A DNA stretch of 64,000 bases from Fimbriiglobus ruber. Lineage in GTDB: Bacteria > Planctomycetota > Planctomycetia > Gemmatales > Gemmataceae. A model generated the notes under the pieces. That model did no database searches and was not told the DNA's origin. It saw only the letters and a list, made by a program, of their open reading frames with translations. The stretch lies in NCBI RefSeq assembly GCF_002197845.1, contig NZ_NIDE01000001.1:868001-932000 (forward strand). Reading direction: 5' to 3'. Below are positions 44,003-53,743 of the stretch, piece by piece (within the stretch, counting starts at the first letter, position 1; every line of letters starts with the position of its first letter). The position numbers were made by a program, and so were the translations under genes.

Positions 44003-45475
44003 ATGAGCGACGCACGCACGCTGTTGTCTCGCATCACGTCGTTTCGTCAGCGGCTGGAACAGATGCCGCACCTCATCCCGGTGGGGGTGCCGGTCGAGGA
44101 ACCCGACGAAGCCCGAACCAAGACGGCGGTGGCGCTCGCCGAGAATCCGGACTGGCTGTCGCAATCGATCCGCTCGCTCGCCGGCGCGACCGTGACCGAA
44201 GGCCCACTCCCGCCGCAACTCACCGTCCGCGCCCGCCGACTACTCGAAGACGCCCGCGGGCTCATCGCCGTCCAGCGGCAAATCAACGAAGACCCGCTCG
44301 TCGCCGGGCTCGGGACCGTTGGCACCGCGGACCAGGGCGACCCGATCGTTCAGTTCCACCGCGACACCGTCGCGTTTACGGACGCGGCCCTGCGGATGGT
44401 GCAGGCATTCCCGGGGGCGGCGGAAGTCCAACTCAAGATGTGCGGCGGCGTGGAAGTGATGCTCCGCACCGTCCGCGACCGGCTGACCGTCGCGCAGGGA
44501 GCGGTTGCCGCCCGGCGGAAGTTGGTCGACCGAATCGATGGCCTCGCACGTCGCCTGACGCACCTGGCGTCCGGCCGCGCGGTCGACCTGTCCTGGTTCA
44601 AGGAACTCGCCGAATCGGTACTCGACGACGCCCGACAAGCCGGCCCGGTGCGGTTCCTGTCGGTCGACCCGCGCTCCACGGTGAGTTACCCGGGCGGCCC
44701 CGCGGTACCGACCCCGGCCCGCTATGTGGCAGCTCACGCCCTCACGGTGGCCCAGATCGTCGCCCGCATCGTCCCGCAAGATTACGAGTGGGCGAGCCGG
44801 CCTGTCGTTCCCGTTTTGGCCGCGCTCCTGATGGACGTCGGCATGCTCCGCGTCCCGGTCGACATCCTAGCCAAACCCGAGACTCTGACCGCCGACGAGC
44901 GTGGCGTGGTCGAAGCCCACGCGGCGGCCGGTGGAGATCTGATCCGCAACCTGTTCCCGGACGCCGGCCCGATCGCCGACGCGATCGCCGCCCACCACGA
45001 ACGGCCGGACGGGACCGGATACCCGAATGCGTTGACGGCCGAAGAAATCCCGACCCTCGCCCGGCTCCTGTCCGTGTGCGACGCATACGCGGCGATGGCG
45101 TCCGACCGCCCGCACCGACCGACCCGCGACCCGCGGACCGCCCTCACCGACGCCCTCATGGCTGCGGAGCAGGGCCGGCTCGATCGCGATTTCAGCGAAT
45201 ACCTCCTCCAGCTTTCTTTCCACCCTATCGGCACGGTGGTCGAACTGACTGACGGCCGGGTCGGCGTCGTGGTAGCGAACCACACCAGCCGGGTAAACCT
45301 CCGTGCGACCGCGCGGCCGGTCGTCGCCGTGCTAACGGACTCCGCGCAGAACGTCCTCCCGCGACCGGAATTCGTCGATCTCGCGGCGGCCGAAGTGGGT
45401 GGTGTATCCCGAGTTCTGAACGGAGCCGAGCGGTCCGCTTTGCTCGCGCGGCACTATCCAGAACTTTGTGCGTAA
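44003..45475 (+). CDS. HD-GYP-like protein with degenerate HD motif
   Basis: 490 residues from ATG 44003 (AAGGGGAG upstream). About 230 N-terminal helical residues have no recognised sensor domain. The C-terminal half is HD-GYP-like: 'AHALTVAQIVARIV', 'LAALLMDVGMLRVPVDILAKPETLTADERGVVEAHAAAGGDLI', 'IAAHHERPDGTGYPNALTAEEIPTLARLLSVCDAYAAM'. The GYP loop is intact, but the HD pair is Met277-Asp278 and the usual Gly-Lys is Gly-Met. The family hydrolyses cyclic di-GMP; loss of the metal-binding His suggests reduced or absent activity and perhaps a binding role. Confidence 0.78.
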   Translation: MSDARTLLSRITSFRQRLEQMPHLIPVGVPVEEPDEARTKTAVALAENPDWLSQSIRSLAGATVTEGPLPPQLTVRARRLLEDARGLIAVQRQINEDPLVAGLGTVGTADQGDPIVQFHRDTVAFTDAALRMVQAFPGAAEVQLKMCGGVEVMLRTVRDRLTVAQGAVAARRKLVDRIDGLARRLTHLASGRAVDLSWFKELAESVLDDARQAGPVRFLSVDPRSTVSYPGGPAVPTPARYVAAHALTVAQIVARIVPQDYEWASRPVVPVLAALLMDVGMLRVPVDILAKPETLTADERGVVEAHAAAGGDLIRNLFPDAGPIADAIAAHHERPDGTGYPNALTAEEIPTLARLLSVCDAYAAMASDRPHRPTRDPRTALTDALMAAEQGRLDRDFSEYLLQLSFHPIGTVVELTDGRVGVVVANHTSRVNLRATARPVVAVLTDSAQNVLPRPEFVDLAAAEVGGVSRVLNGAERSALLARHYPELCA

Positions 45476-45526
45476 ATATTGGGGCGCGGGCAGCGAATAA
45501 AGGAAGAGGGGAAAGAGGGCGCACGG

Positions 45527-45970
45527 ATGGGGGTGCAGACCGATGTTGTGATCGCGCCCCTCAGTGATGCGCAAGCCATCGCAGATTCGACCACGCCGAC
45601 CACAGAGTGGGAGGGGTTTACATTCAACAGGTTCGACCACGTCCACCTTTGCACGCTGTTATCACTGCTCAAGACTGGTCGTTCTGATGTGGAATTCCAG
45701 CACTACTTGTCGGCCACTGAGCCCGTCGCCGTTCACGGTGAGGAAGGGTCGGTAGTCGTGGGGATAAAGCCGGAGTTGGTGATTGAATTGGCAGTGGTGG
45801 CCGGTTTGGAGAAGTCCGAGTTCGAAGCACTGGCTCAAAAGTGGCAGGCGACTGAGGAACTCGGCGGGTGGTCGATCCCGGATATTCGAGACTTGCTCCG
45901 ACGGCTAGGCGCCCTGGCACAGGCGGCGTCACTCCAAGGCATGTGGCTTATGCTGTGGCAATCTCTTTAA
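45527..45970 (+). CDS. Small protein of unknown function
   Basis: 147 residues from ATG 45527, with GAAAGAGGG upstream. The sequence has no membrane segment and no recognised motif; the first half is Thr/Glu-rich ('AQAIADSTTPTTEWEGFTFNRFDHVHLC'), the second is helical ('DIRDLLRRLGALAQAASLQGMWLMLWQSL'). Codon choice is slightly more A/T-rich than in neighbours. Not recognised. Confidence 0.5.
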   Translation: MGVQTDVVIAPLSDAQAIADSTTPTTEWEGFTFNRFDHVHLCTLLSLLKTGRSDVEFQHYLSATEPVAVHGEEGSVVVGIKPELVIELAVVAGLEKSEFEALAQKWQATEELGGWSIPDIRDLLRRLGALAQAASLQGMWLMLWQSL

Positions 45971-46041
45971 AGTCTTACGTAACACGGATTCACGCGCACC
46001 GACTTCGCCGACCAAACCTCACCGCCGCCCGGTTTCAGGCT

Positions 46042-46755
46042 ATGAGCTACCTTTCCGCGACTCGACACCCGTGGGCTTGCCTGGTTTTCTTGTTGCCCCT
46101 TATCATCGTTTATGAGGGCGGGGTTCTCTATTTCGGTGGCGCCGATCCCGACTCCCTGCGCAACGGCGCAGACGCCTGGCTCCGTTGGACACTCAAGCAG
46201 TACGGCATGGGCCAGATGTGGGTAGCACCACTGATCGTCGTTGGGCTATTGCTGATACGGAGTTTCTTTCGCTGGTCGGACCGGCCGGAAGAGATCCTGC
46301 CCACGATTTTTGGTATGACGATCGAAAGCCTCGTATACGCTGTCGGCCTCTGGGCGATCGCGCGCAACTTCGAGGCGCTGGTTCAACAAGCCGGGATTCC
46401 GGTCAACAGCATTTCGTTCCAGTCGCCCGCGGCCGCGCAACTCGTCACGTATGTCGGGGCGGGGATTTACGAGGAAGTCCTCTTCCGCCTCGCACTGTTC
46501 GGCGGCGTCTGCTTCTTCCTGCGGCTCATGCTCCCGACCGTCGTCGCGGTCCCGCTCGCGACCGTTGCGGCAGCCCTCGCGTTTGCGGCCGCCCACCACG
46601 TCGGGCCGAACGGAGAAGAGGTGGTGACGATCAAGTTCCTCTTCCGCGCGACCGCCGGGTTGTACTTCACGATCCTTTACGTGGCTCGCGGGTTCGGCAT
46701 CGCGGTCGGAGCCCACGCGGCTTACGACATCCTGGTTGGCGTGGCGGTCGGGTAG
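46042..46755 (+). CDS. CPBP-family intramembrane protease-like protein
   Basis: 237 residues from ATG 46042; the frame is open from 45868 but overlaps the previous gene. Six or more hydrophobic segments. Conserved CPBP motifs are 'GAGIYEEVLFRLALFGG' (EExxxR), 'LAFAAAHHVGPNGE' (His) and 'GIAVGAHAAYDILVGV' (His). The family includes type II CAAX prenyl proteases and bacteriocin-related membrane proteases. The target is unknown. Confidence 0.82.
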   Translation: MSYLSATRHPWACLVFLLPLIIVYEGGVLYFGGADPDSLRNGADAWLRWTLKQYGMGQMWVAPLIVVGLLLIRSFFRWSDRPEEILPTIFGMTIESLVYAVGLWAIARNFEALVQQAGIPVNSISFQSPAAAQLVTYVGAGIYEEVLFRLALFGGVCFFLRLMLPTVVAVPLATVAAALAFAAAHHVGPNGEEVVTIKFLFRATAGLYFTILYVARGFGIAVGAHAAYDILVGVAVG

Positions 46756-46769
46756 CGAAGTCTATCGGG

Positions 46770-48152
46770 TCAGAAGTCCCCGCCTTCCTCCGGCTCGGGC
46801 GGTGGTGCGGGCTTGTATTCGCCGACCAACTCGCGGCACAAATATTGAGCAATCATGTCGGGTGTCGTAGACCCCATCATCAGAAGGGGGAAAATCATTT
46901 CGCGGTTTTGCCAGGTTTCTGAGGCGACGGGCTCTTTCGTCAGATCCGGACGGATTGTGACTGTTAATTGGACACGATAAATCGAGCCGATCGGATCTTT
47001 ACGGAACTCGTATTCAACGGTCAGGTGGGCCGGTTGCCCGTCCGGCGGAGCAACGAACGCGATCATCTCGGGGCCGATGCTTCTGCCCAACCCGTCGGCC
47101 AGGTTAGATCGGACCAGGTCTGCAGCGCCCGCTTCCGTGCCGGGAATTGGGTTCTTGTCAACGACTTTCAGCGAGAGGACGGGCGTATTCGCCGTCCGAA
47201 CCGACTCCAGGAGGGCAACCATTCCTTCCCGCAGCTTGGGGAAAGCCGCGGGCTGGCCGCTTCTGAGCCGGGCGATCGGGGCGGCGTAGAGATCGTACAG
47301 GGCTTGCCTGGCCTCGTCGCGGTGTTTGGTGTTGCTCTCTTCGATCAAGTAACCGCGCAATCCCGGGGCGCCTCCATCCTTGGCCCGCGCGAACGCCCGG
47401 TCGTCGACCGTGACCTGATTGCAGCCCCAGAAAAGAAGAAATAGCATGACCCCGGAGATAACGATCGTCCCCAACCCGAGGAATCCGAAGCTGGGTTTAC
47501 GTTCCGGCTCCACGACCTCCGGGATCTCGTCGAAATCGAGTTTGAGTTCCCCCATGTCGCGGGGGCGTTCGTCCTCTTCGACCAGGAACTTCGCGGCCGC
47601 CCCGAGTTCGGCTGGGTTCGTCCAGGGGCCGTTTTGGTCTTTCTCCAGCTTCGCGACGGCCCAGTAATAGTCGGCGACGTACTCGGCCCGCGGGCGCGAT
47701 ACGGCCTGAATCCCGAAGGCACGCTGGGGGAAGCGGAATACGACGAGTGCCGGCGGGCGGGCCGTAATCTCGGTGACCGTTTCGAGGTCGGTCACGGTGA
47801 CCATTTCGCCGTCGACTTCGTAAACGAAGCGCGGGTCGAAGTAGGTGAAAAACCCGGCGAACGTCTGCCCCCGGACGAACCACCGGCGGACCGCGTAGAT
47901 CACCGTCCACCCGCCCAGCAGCACGGCCGCCGCCTGTAACATCGCGACCGCCCACGGGCTCTTGGTCGACGCGCAGCTCATCACAAGCATGACGAACGCG
48001 ACGAACGGCCCGACGATAAATGCCCACGTGGTCTTGGAGTCGCCGCGGGCCACGAACACGCCGGGGATTCCCCGGTCCTTTCGCGTGCGCACGTCGTGCA
48101 GGTACTTTTGCACATCGGTTGAGAGTTCTTCAAACTTGCAGGTCAGGCGCAT
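46770..48152 (-). CDS. Membrane protein of unknown function
   Basis: 460 residues. Two adjacent helices near the N-terminus ('WAFIVGPFVAFVMLVMSCA', 'WAVAMLQAAAVLLGGWTVIYAV') are followed by a soluble domain ('FYEVDGEMVTVTDLETVTEITARPPAL'-like stretch). A third helix ('LGTIVISGVMLFLLFWGCNQV') comes next, then a C-terminal soluble half with no recognised domain, ending in a Pro/Glu tail. Convergent with the CPBP gene, with 14 bases between stops. Confidence 0.6.
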   Translation of the reverse strand: MRLTCKFEELSTDVQKYLHDVRTRKDRGIPGVFVARGDSKTTWAFIVGPFVAFVMLVMSCASTKSPWAVAMLQAAAVLLGGWTVIYAVRRWFVRGQTFAGFFTYFDPRFVYEVDGEMVTVTDLETVTEITARPPALVVFRFPQRAFGIQAVSRPRAEYVADYYWAVAKLEKDQNGPWTNPAELGAAAKFLVEEDERPRDMGELKLDFDEIPEVVEPERKPSFGFLGLGTIVISGVMLFLLFWGCNQVTVDDRAFARAKDGGAPGLRGYLIEESNTKHRDEARQALYDLYAAPIARLRSGQPAAFPKLREGMVALLESVRTANTPVLSLKVVDKNPIPGTEAGAADLVRSNLADGLGRSIGPEMIAFVAPPDGQPAHLTVEYEFRKDPIGSIYRVQLTVTIRPDLTKEPVASETWQNREMIFPLLMMGSTTPDMIAQYLCRELVGEYKPAPPPEPEEGGDF

Positions 48153-48204
48153 GGTCCGACGCCCTTGGCGATGTGGAATCAGTGTGAAGTCGAGTTCGGC
48201 CGAT

Positions 48205-49338
48205 TCAATCCGCCATTCGGTGGGGAACGAACCGGCTCGTATTCTGGGTGACGAGCGAGTCGTCTTCGCGGATGCCGATGCCGCACGCCCACCCGTTCAC
48301 GACCCAGCTCCCGATTATTGGGTACCGGCCGTCGAACGCTTTTAGCGGAGCGAGTTGCTGGTAGACCACGGCTTTGCCGTCGTCGTATGGCCCCTCGGTT
48401 TCGAGTACGACCTCGCCGCCACGGACGACCTGGATGTTCGCTCCCTCCCGCGCGTGGACCGGCTTCCGCACGTAGTCGCCGCCCGCCGGTCGGTCGAACC
48501 ACGCGGGCAGGAGGAACGGCGAGTTCGGGAACATCTGGTGCAACAGCGGGAGGATCGACTTGCTGCTGAGGATCATCTTCCAGGGCGGCTCCATCCACCG
48601 CGTCGGCGCGGCCAGTACGTTTTGGCCGAACTCGTCGCGGACGACCCATTCCCAGGGATAAAGCTTGAACAGCCGTTGGATTAGCGTCCCCGCGCGGTCG
48701 AGGAACCGCTTCCGGTTGCGGTCCCAGCCGATGTCTTCCACGTCCAGGTAAGTCGTCTGGATTCCGGCCTGGATGGCCGTGTCGCGGAGGTATTCAACGG
48801 TGATGTAGTCTTCGACGATCCCCTTCAGTGCGGCGAAGTGAATGGGGCAGTTGTCGTGGGCCTTGACCGCCTGCCACGCTTCAATTAATCGCTCGTGGAT
48901 GCTGTTGAACTGGTCGCCGTTGGCGTCCACGTCCTTCAGCCAGTGCCACTGGGCGACGCTGGCTTCGACCAGGGCCGTCGGCGTGTCCGCGTTGTATTCG
49001 AGTAGTTTGGGCGGGTCCAACCCGTTGAACGCGAGGTCGAATCGCCCGTAAACGGACGGCTCGTCCCCGTCCCAACTGCGGACGATCAGGTCTTCAAACT
49101 CGGGCGGGATGAGGAACAATCCGAACAGGCGCTCGTCGATGACGTGCTGCACGAGTTGCATGCACATCTCATGCAGAGCGTACGTCGCCCGTTCCAGGGT
49201 GTCGATCTCGAACCGCGAGAAGACGTAGCAGGCGGATTCGTCCCAATACGGCTCGTCGCGAAGAGTGTGGAAGTGGAGCCCGTATTTTTCGACCCGGGCC
49301 TGCCAGTCCGGTCGCGGAGCGATCGGTTCGCGATGCAT
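48205..49338 (-). CDS. Glutathionylspermidine synthase family (YgiC/YjfC-like) ATP-grasp protein
   Basis: 377 residues. The family pattern is clear: 'FHTLRDEPYWDESACYVFS', 'PPKLLEYNADTPTALVEASVAQWHW', 'TTYLDVEDIGWD', 'LFKLYPWEWVVRDEFGQNVL', 'PTRWMEPPWKMILSSKSILPLLHQMFPNSPFLLPA', 'YVRKPVHAREGANIQVV' and the C-terminal 'PIIGSWVVNGWACGIGIREDDSLVTQNTSRFVPH'. Enzymes of this group form amide bonds using ATP; the amidase half of true Gsp synthetase is absent, as in YgiC. The natural substrate is unknown. Translated five bases after the small gene upstream. Confidence 0.88.
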   Translation of the reverse strand: MHREPIAPRPDWQARVEKYGLHFHTLRDEPYWDESACYVFSRFEIDTLERATYALHEMCMQLVQHVIDERLFGLFLIPPEFEDLIVRSWDGDEPSVYGRFDLAFNGLDPPKLLEYNADTPTALVEASVAQWHWLKDVDANGDQFNSIHERLIEAWQAVKAHDNCPIHFAALKGIVEDYITVEYLRDTAIQAGIQTTYLDVEDIGWDRNRKRFLDRAGTLIQRLFKLYPWEWVVRDEFGQNVLAAPTRWMEPPWKMILSSKSILPLLHQMFPNSPFLLPAWFDRPAGGDYVRKPVHAREGANIQVVRGGEVVLETEGPYDDGKAVVYQQLAPLKAFDGRYPIIGSWVVNGWACGIGIREDDSLVTQNTSRFVPHRMAD

Positions 49339-49343
49339 GCCGG

Positions 49344-49646
49344 TCAGCCCCCGCCGGTCATCGTGTGGCCGGCCCCGCCGAAGCCGCCACGGGACACGGA
49401 CGGCGACGCCGGCGACCGCCCCGGAGAGGAACCGTAGCGACCGACGTAGCCGGGGCTGTGGACGAAGATCAGGCCGTGGCCATAGTGGTGGTTGGGGTTA
49501 CCGCTGTTGTCCCCCACACGAGCCGCGGCTTGTTCGTCGGCTTTCTTTTCGAGTTCGTCTTCGGGCGACGGGGCCGCAAAGTACCCGGCGGTCAGTATCC
49601 CGGTGCCGAGAAGGACGAGGCTAAACTCACGACTCATCCGGGTCAT
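49344..49646 (-). CDS. Small exported protein, likely partner of the Gsp-synthase-like enzyme
   Basis: 100 residues. The N-terminus 'MTRMSREFSLVLLGTGILTAGYFAA' is a signal or anchor, followed by an acidic helix, a His/Gly stretch ('NPNHHYGHGLIFVHSP') and a Gly/Ser-rich end 'SVSRGGFGGAGHTMTGGG'. In enterobacteria ygiC is coupled with ygiB (DUF1190), which also ends in a Gly/Ser-rich segment; this gene occupies the same place, so a DUF1190-like role is possible but not shown. Stop and next start are five bases apart. Confidence 0.55.
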   Translation of the reverse strand: MTRMSREFSLVLLGTGILTAGYFAAPSPEDELEKKADEQAAARVGDNSGNPNHHYGHGLIFVHSPGYVGRYGSSPGRSPASPSVSRGGFGGAGHTMTGGG

Positions 49647-49693
49647 GGAGAGGCTCCGGCACGTAACACGAAAGTGCGTCTCAAGTGAGGAAA

Positions 49694-49699
49694 ATTATA
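49694..49699 (-). promoter_or_regulatory. Candidate -10 box for the small-protein/YgiC-like operon
   Basis: Perfect TATAAT on the minus strand, 47 bases before ATG 49646, in an AT-rich patch within GC-rich DNA. No good -35 hexamer is visible at 17 bases. Confidence 0.35.
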
Positions 49700-49951
49700 C
49701 GCTGTTTTCGGGAGAAGAGGAGAAAAAAACGGTCTTGCCAGAATTCGGGCATGCGGCACGCTTTTCCTCCGGCAATTGATCGGCTTCGGGCAGCACGCAG
49801 ATGCAGGAAATCTCTGTCCGCGATGGAGATATGGTCGATCGATGGGTGGAACAACGGGAGTTTCCCCGCCCCGCGAACGGAGATCGGCGTGTTGTGGTTT
49901 CTCCCCGCCTTCGGTTTAGGGAGTGTAGGGTCCGACCCGTGCGACGAACCG

Positions 49952-49957
49952 TATAAT
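49952..49957 (+). promoter_or_regulatory. Candidate -10 box for mqnA
   Basis: Perfect TATAAT 39 bases before ATG 49997. The -35 region is not consensus. Confidence 0.35.
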
Positions 49958-50774
49958 CCCCGAGCGTCGCGGCTCGCGTGAAAGCAGGATTGAACTATGG
50001 ACGGCCGCATCCGCGTGGGCGCGGTGAATTACCTGAATACCAAGCCCCTCATTGAGGGCTTAACGACCCTCGCGCCCGAAATCGAACTTTCCCTCGACCT
50101 CCCGAGCCGACTCGCCGACCGGCTGGCGGACGGGGATCTGGACGTCGGCTTGATTCCCGTCGTCGAGTATTTTCGGGCGGGTCGGTATACGCTGATCCCC
50201 GACGTGTCGATCGCGTCCCGCGGGCCGGTGTTGAGCGTGACGTTGTTCAGCCGGGTGCCGTGGGCCGAGATTCAGAGTGTCGCGCTGGACGTCGGCTCGC
50301 GGACCAGCGCGGCTCTGGCACAGATCCTGTTGCGCACGAAGTACGGTACTCGGCCACAAGTGCAGTCGCTGCCCATCGACATCCCGGCCGACGACATCGC
50401 CACAGATGCGGTGTTGCTCATCGGCGACCGGGCCATGCGGGCCTGTCTGCCCGGGTTCGCATTTGCCTACGATCTCGGGCAGGAGTGGACCGACTGGACC
50501 GGGCTGCCGTTCGTGTACGCCGTGTGGGCGGTCCGCGACGGCGTCGACCTGGGCCGCGCGGAAGGGGCGTTCGCCCGGGCGAAGGAGTACGGGTTAGCCC
50601 GGGCCGGTGCGATCGCCGCACGGGAGGCCCCACACCTCGGACTCGACCCCGGGTATTGCCGGCGGTACATGACCAACATCATTCACTACGACCTCGGCCC
50701 GCGCGAACTCGCCGGGCTGGAGCAATACTACGCCTTCGCCCGCGACCTCGGGCTGGCGCCGGAGGGGGTGTCCG

Positions 50775-51941
<1,167 letters not shown>

Positions 51942-51956
51942 CCCGGCAGAATGACA

Positions 51957-52000
51957 CGGCGGGGAAGGGGCCGGCGGTATTCGCCGGACTCGCCCCGCCG
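51957..52000 (+). terminator. Two-part hairpin after mqnC
   Basis: CGGCGGGG pairs with CCCCGCCG, and within it CCGGCG pairs with CGCCGG around GTATT. ACTCGTTTTC follows, giving a short T-run. Likely terminator of mqnAC. Confidence 0.55.
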
Positions 52001-52022
52001 ACTCGTTTTCCCGAGGGGCGCG

Positions 52023-52847
52023 ATGGACGAACGGCTCGACCCGGACGAAGCACGCCACATCCTGCGGAACGTCGCCGCGTACCGGCACCTCTGCGAACAC
52101 GTTCGCAAGAAGGCGACGTGGGGTCTACTTTTCGGCGCCGTCATGTTCGGGCTCTGGTACACCGCGTTCGGCCAGCGGAACAATTACGGACTGTTCAGCC
52201 TCATTTATCTCGGGTTGGCGAGTCTCGAGTTTTCGGCCGGGTTACTCAACAAGATCCGCCCCTCGGCCGAAGGGGTACTCGTCGACGGATTCGTCCTGTT
52301 CGGGTTCGGTGCGGCCAACCTGGGCCGTGCCTACCTCGGCTGGCAGATGGGACTGCCACCCAATTCCTATTTCTTTTACGTGTTACTCGGAGGCTATTGG
52401 ATCTTCGCCGGGACGAGTTCCGTCCGCTCTTACGCCTCGCTCCGTCGGGCGTTCTCGTTCCGCCCGTCCGCCGAGCACATGCGGTGGTTCGGCGACCTCG
52501 TTCGCGAAATTCGGGTCGCCGACCCCGAGAACGACCCGACCGCACTCGACCTACCGACCAAGCCCCCGCTTCGTGGGAAACTGCTCGGCGACATGGCGAT
52601 TTTTCTCCCAGCCGGGTCGGCCGACGTCGTCGTCGCGTCCCGCCGGGACGTGGAGATCGAGCGCGAGGAATCCCGCAACCCGGACCGCCCACCGGTCGGC
52701 TTTCTTCTGATCGAAGGCGCGGATTTCGGTGGCTTCCCGATCGACCCGGTCAACTGGCAGAACTACGCGCGATGGAAGACCGAGGGGGCCAGCCGCCATC
52801 ACCGGTCCGCCTGCGACCGGCCGCCGCCGACATCGAATAACCCCTAA
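52023..52847 (+). CDS. Four-helix membrane protein of unknown function
   Basis: 274 residues from ATG 52023, with GAGGGG upstream; the frame is open from 51951. After an N-terminal helix rich in charges ('RLDPDEARHILRNVAAYRHLCEHVRKKAT') come four hydrophobic segments ('WGLLFGAVMFGLWYTAF', 'LFSLIYLGLASLEFSAGLL', 'GVLVDGFVLFGFGAANLGRAYLG', 'YFFYVLLGGYWIFAGTSSV') and a soluble C-terminal half. No family recognised. Confidence 0.6.
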   Translation: MDERLDPDEARHILRNVAAYRHLCEHVRKKATWGLLFGAVMFGLWYTAFGQRNNYGLFSLIYLGLASLEFSAGLLNKIRPSAEGVLVDGFVLFGFGAANLGRAYLGWQMGLPPNSYFFYVLLGGYWIFAGTSSVRSYASLRRAFSFRPSAEHMRWFGDLVREIRVADPENDPTALDLPTKPPLRGKLLGDMAIFLPAGSADVVVASRRDVEIEREESRNPDRPPVGFLLIEGADFGGFPIDPVNWQNYARWKTEGASRHHRSACDRPPPTSNNP

Positions 52848-52850
52848 TAC

Positions 52851-52960
52851 TTTCGCCGCAGATGCACGCAGATGAACGCGGATCAGAAAAGAGATAAGAA
52901 CTGAATTTCGTCTTAATCTCTTCGCTGATCCGCGTTCATCTGCGTGCATCTGCGGCGAAA
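52851..52960. repeat. Palindromic repeat with perfect 36-bp arms (copy 1)
   Basis: 52851-52886 is the exact complement of 52925-52960; the arms carry GCAGATG and GCGGATC words. The 38-base centre is imperfectly self-complementary too. A second member of the family lies at 62469-62566. Confidence 0.9.
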
Positions 52961-52978
52961 AAATGGATTGATTAGCCC

Positions 52979-53707
52979 ATGATCGAAGTCGAAGGCCTCA
53001 CGAAGTTTTTCACCGGGCCGGACGGGGCGGAAGTCGCGGCGGTGAACGACGTGTCGTTCGTCGTCAACCCGGGCGAGGTGTTCGGCCTGCTCGGGGCGAA
53101 CGGGGCGGGGAAGACGACTACCCTGCGGATGCTCTGCACGGTCCTCCGGCCGTCGCAGGGGTTCGCCACCGTTGCCGGGCACGACATCGCCAAGGAACCC
53201 GCACTGGTTCGCCGGTCGATCGGGTTCTTGTCCGCGAACACGGGCGTCTACGATCGCATGACGGCCTGGGAAATGGTGCGGTATTACGGCCAGTTGTACG
53301 GGCTCAGCGGTTCGGCTCTGACCGACCGGCTGGAAGAGCTGTTCGGCACCTTGCAAATGAACGACTTCCGGAACGTGCCGGGGGGCCGGCTGAGTACGGG
53401 GATGAAGCAGAAAGTCTCGATCGCCCGCGCCCTCGTCCACGACCCGCCCGTCTTGATCTTCGACGAGCCGACCGCGGGGCTGGACGTTCTCGTCCAGCGC
53501 GCGGTCTTGCGCAGCATCGCGGACCTTCGCGGACGGGGGAAAACGATCCTTTTTTCCACACACGTCATGACCGAAGTGGAAAAATTGTGTGACCGCGTGG
53601 CGATCATGTCGAAGGGGACGATCGTCGCGGCCGGCTCGTTGCCCGAACTGCGGGCCGAATTCGACCAGCCGGATTTGGAAGAGCTGTTCTTCAGCCTCGT
53701 TTCGTAA
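52979..53707 (+). CDS. ABC transporter ATP-binding protein (NatA-like)
   Basis: 242 residues. Walker A '[17 protein letters not shown]', signature '[18 protein letters not shown]', Walker B '[21 protein letters not shown]' and switch region '[17 protein letters not shown]' are all present. It resembles ATPases of sodium or drug ABC-2 exporters. Normally a permease gene follows directly, but here the next gene is convergent, so the partner must be elsewhere or lost. Preceded by the palindromic repeat. Confidence 0.9.
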   Translation: MIEVEGLTKFFTGPDGAEVAAVNDVSFVVNPGEVFGLLGANGAGKTTTLRMLCTVLRPSQGFATVAGHDIAKEPALVRRSIGFLSANTGVYDRMTAWEMVRYYGQLYGLSGSALTDRLEELFGTLQMNDFRNVPGGRLSTGMKQKVSIARALVHDPPVLIFDEPTAGLDVLVQRAVLRSIADLRGRGKTILFSTHVMTEVEKLCDRVAIMSKGTIVAAGSLPELRAEFDQPDLEELFFSLVS

Positions 53708-53711
53708 GACG

Positions 53712-53739
53712 GACCGCCGTGGGGAAACTCACGGCGGTC
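53712..53739. terminator. 10-bp hairpin between convergent genes
   Basis: GACCGCCGTG and CACGGCGGTC pair around GGGAAACT in the 36-bp gap between the ABC and hydrolase stops. A likely bidirectional terminator, though without T-runs. Confidence 0.5.
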
Positions 53740-53743
53740 ACGG

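Larger units (their letters stand above)
49647..49996. other. Divergent promoter region, 350 bp
   Basis: The gap separates the minus-strand YgiC-type operon from mqnA. No gene supported. It has TATAAT on the minus strand at 49694-49699 and on the plus strand at 49952-49957, each about 40-50 bases from a start codon. Clear -35 boxes were not found. Confidence 0.45.

Noticed and set aside
43705-45252. A 515-codon frame overlapping the HD-GYP gene
   Set aside because: Pro/Arg/Gly-rich shadow; the HD-GYP frame contains clear motifs and a good ribosome binding site.
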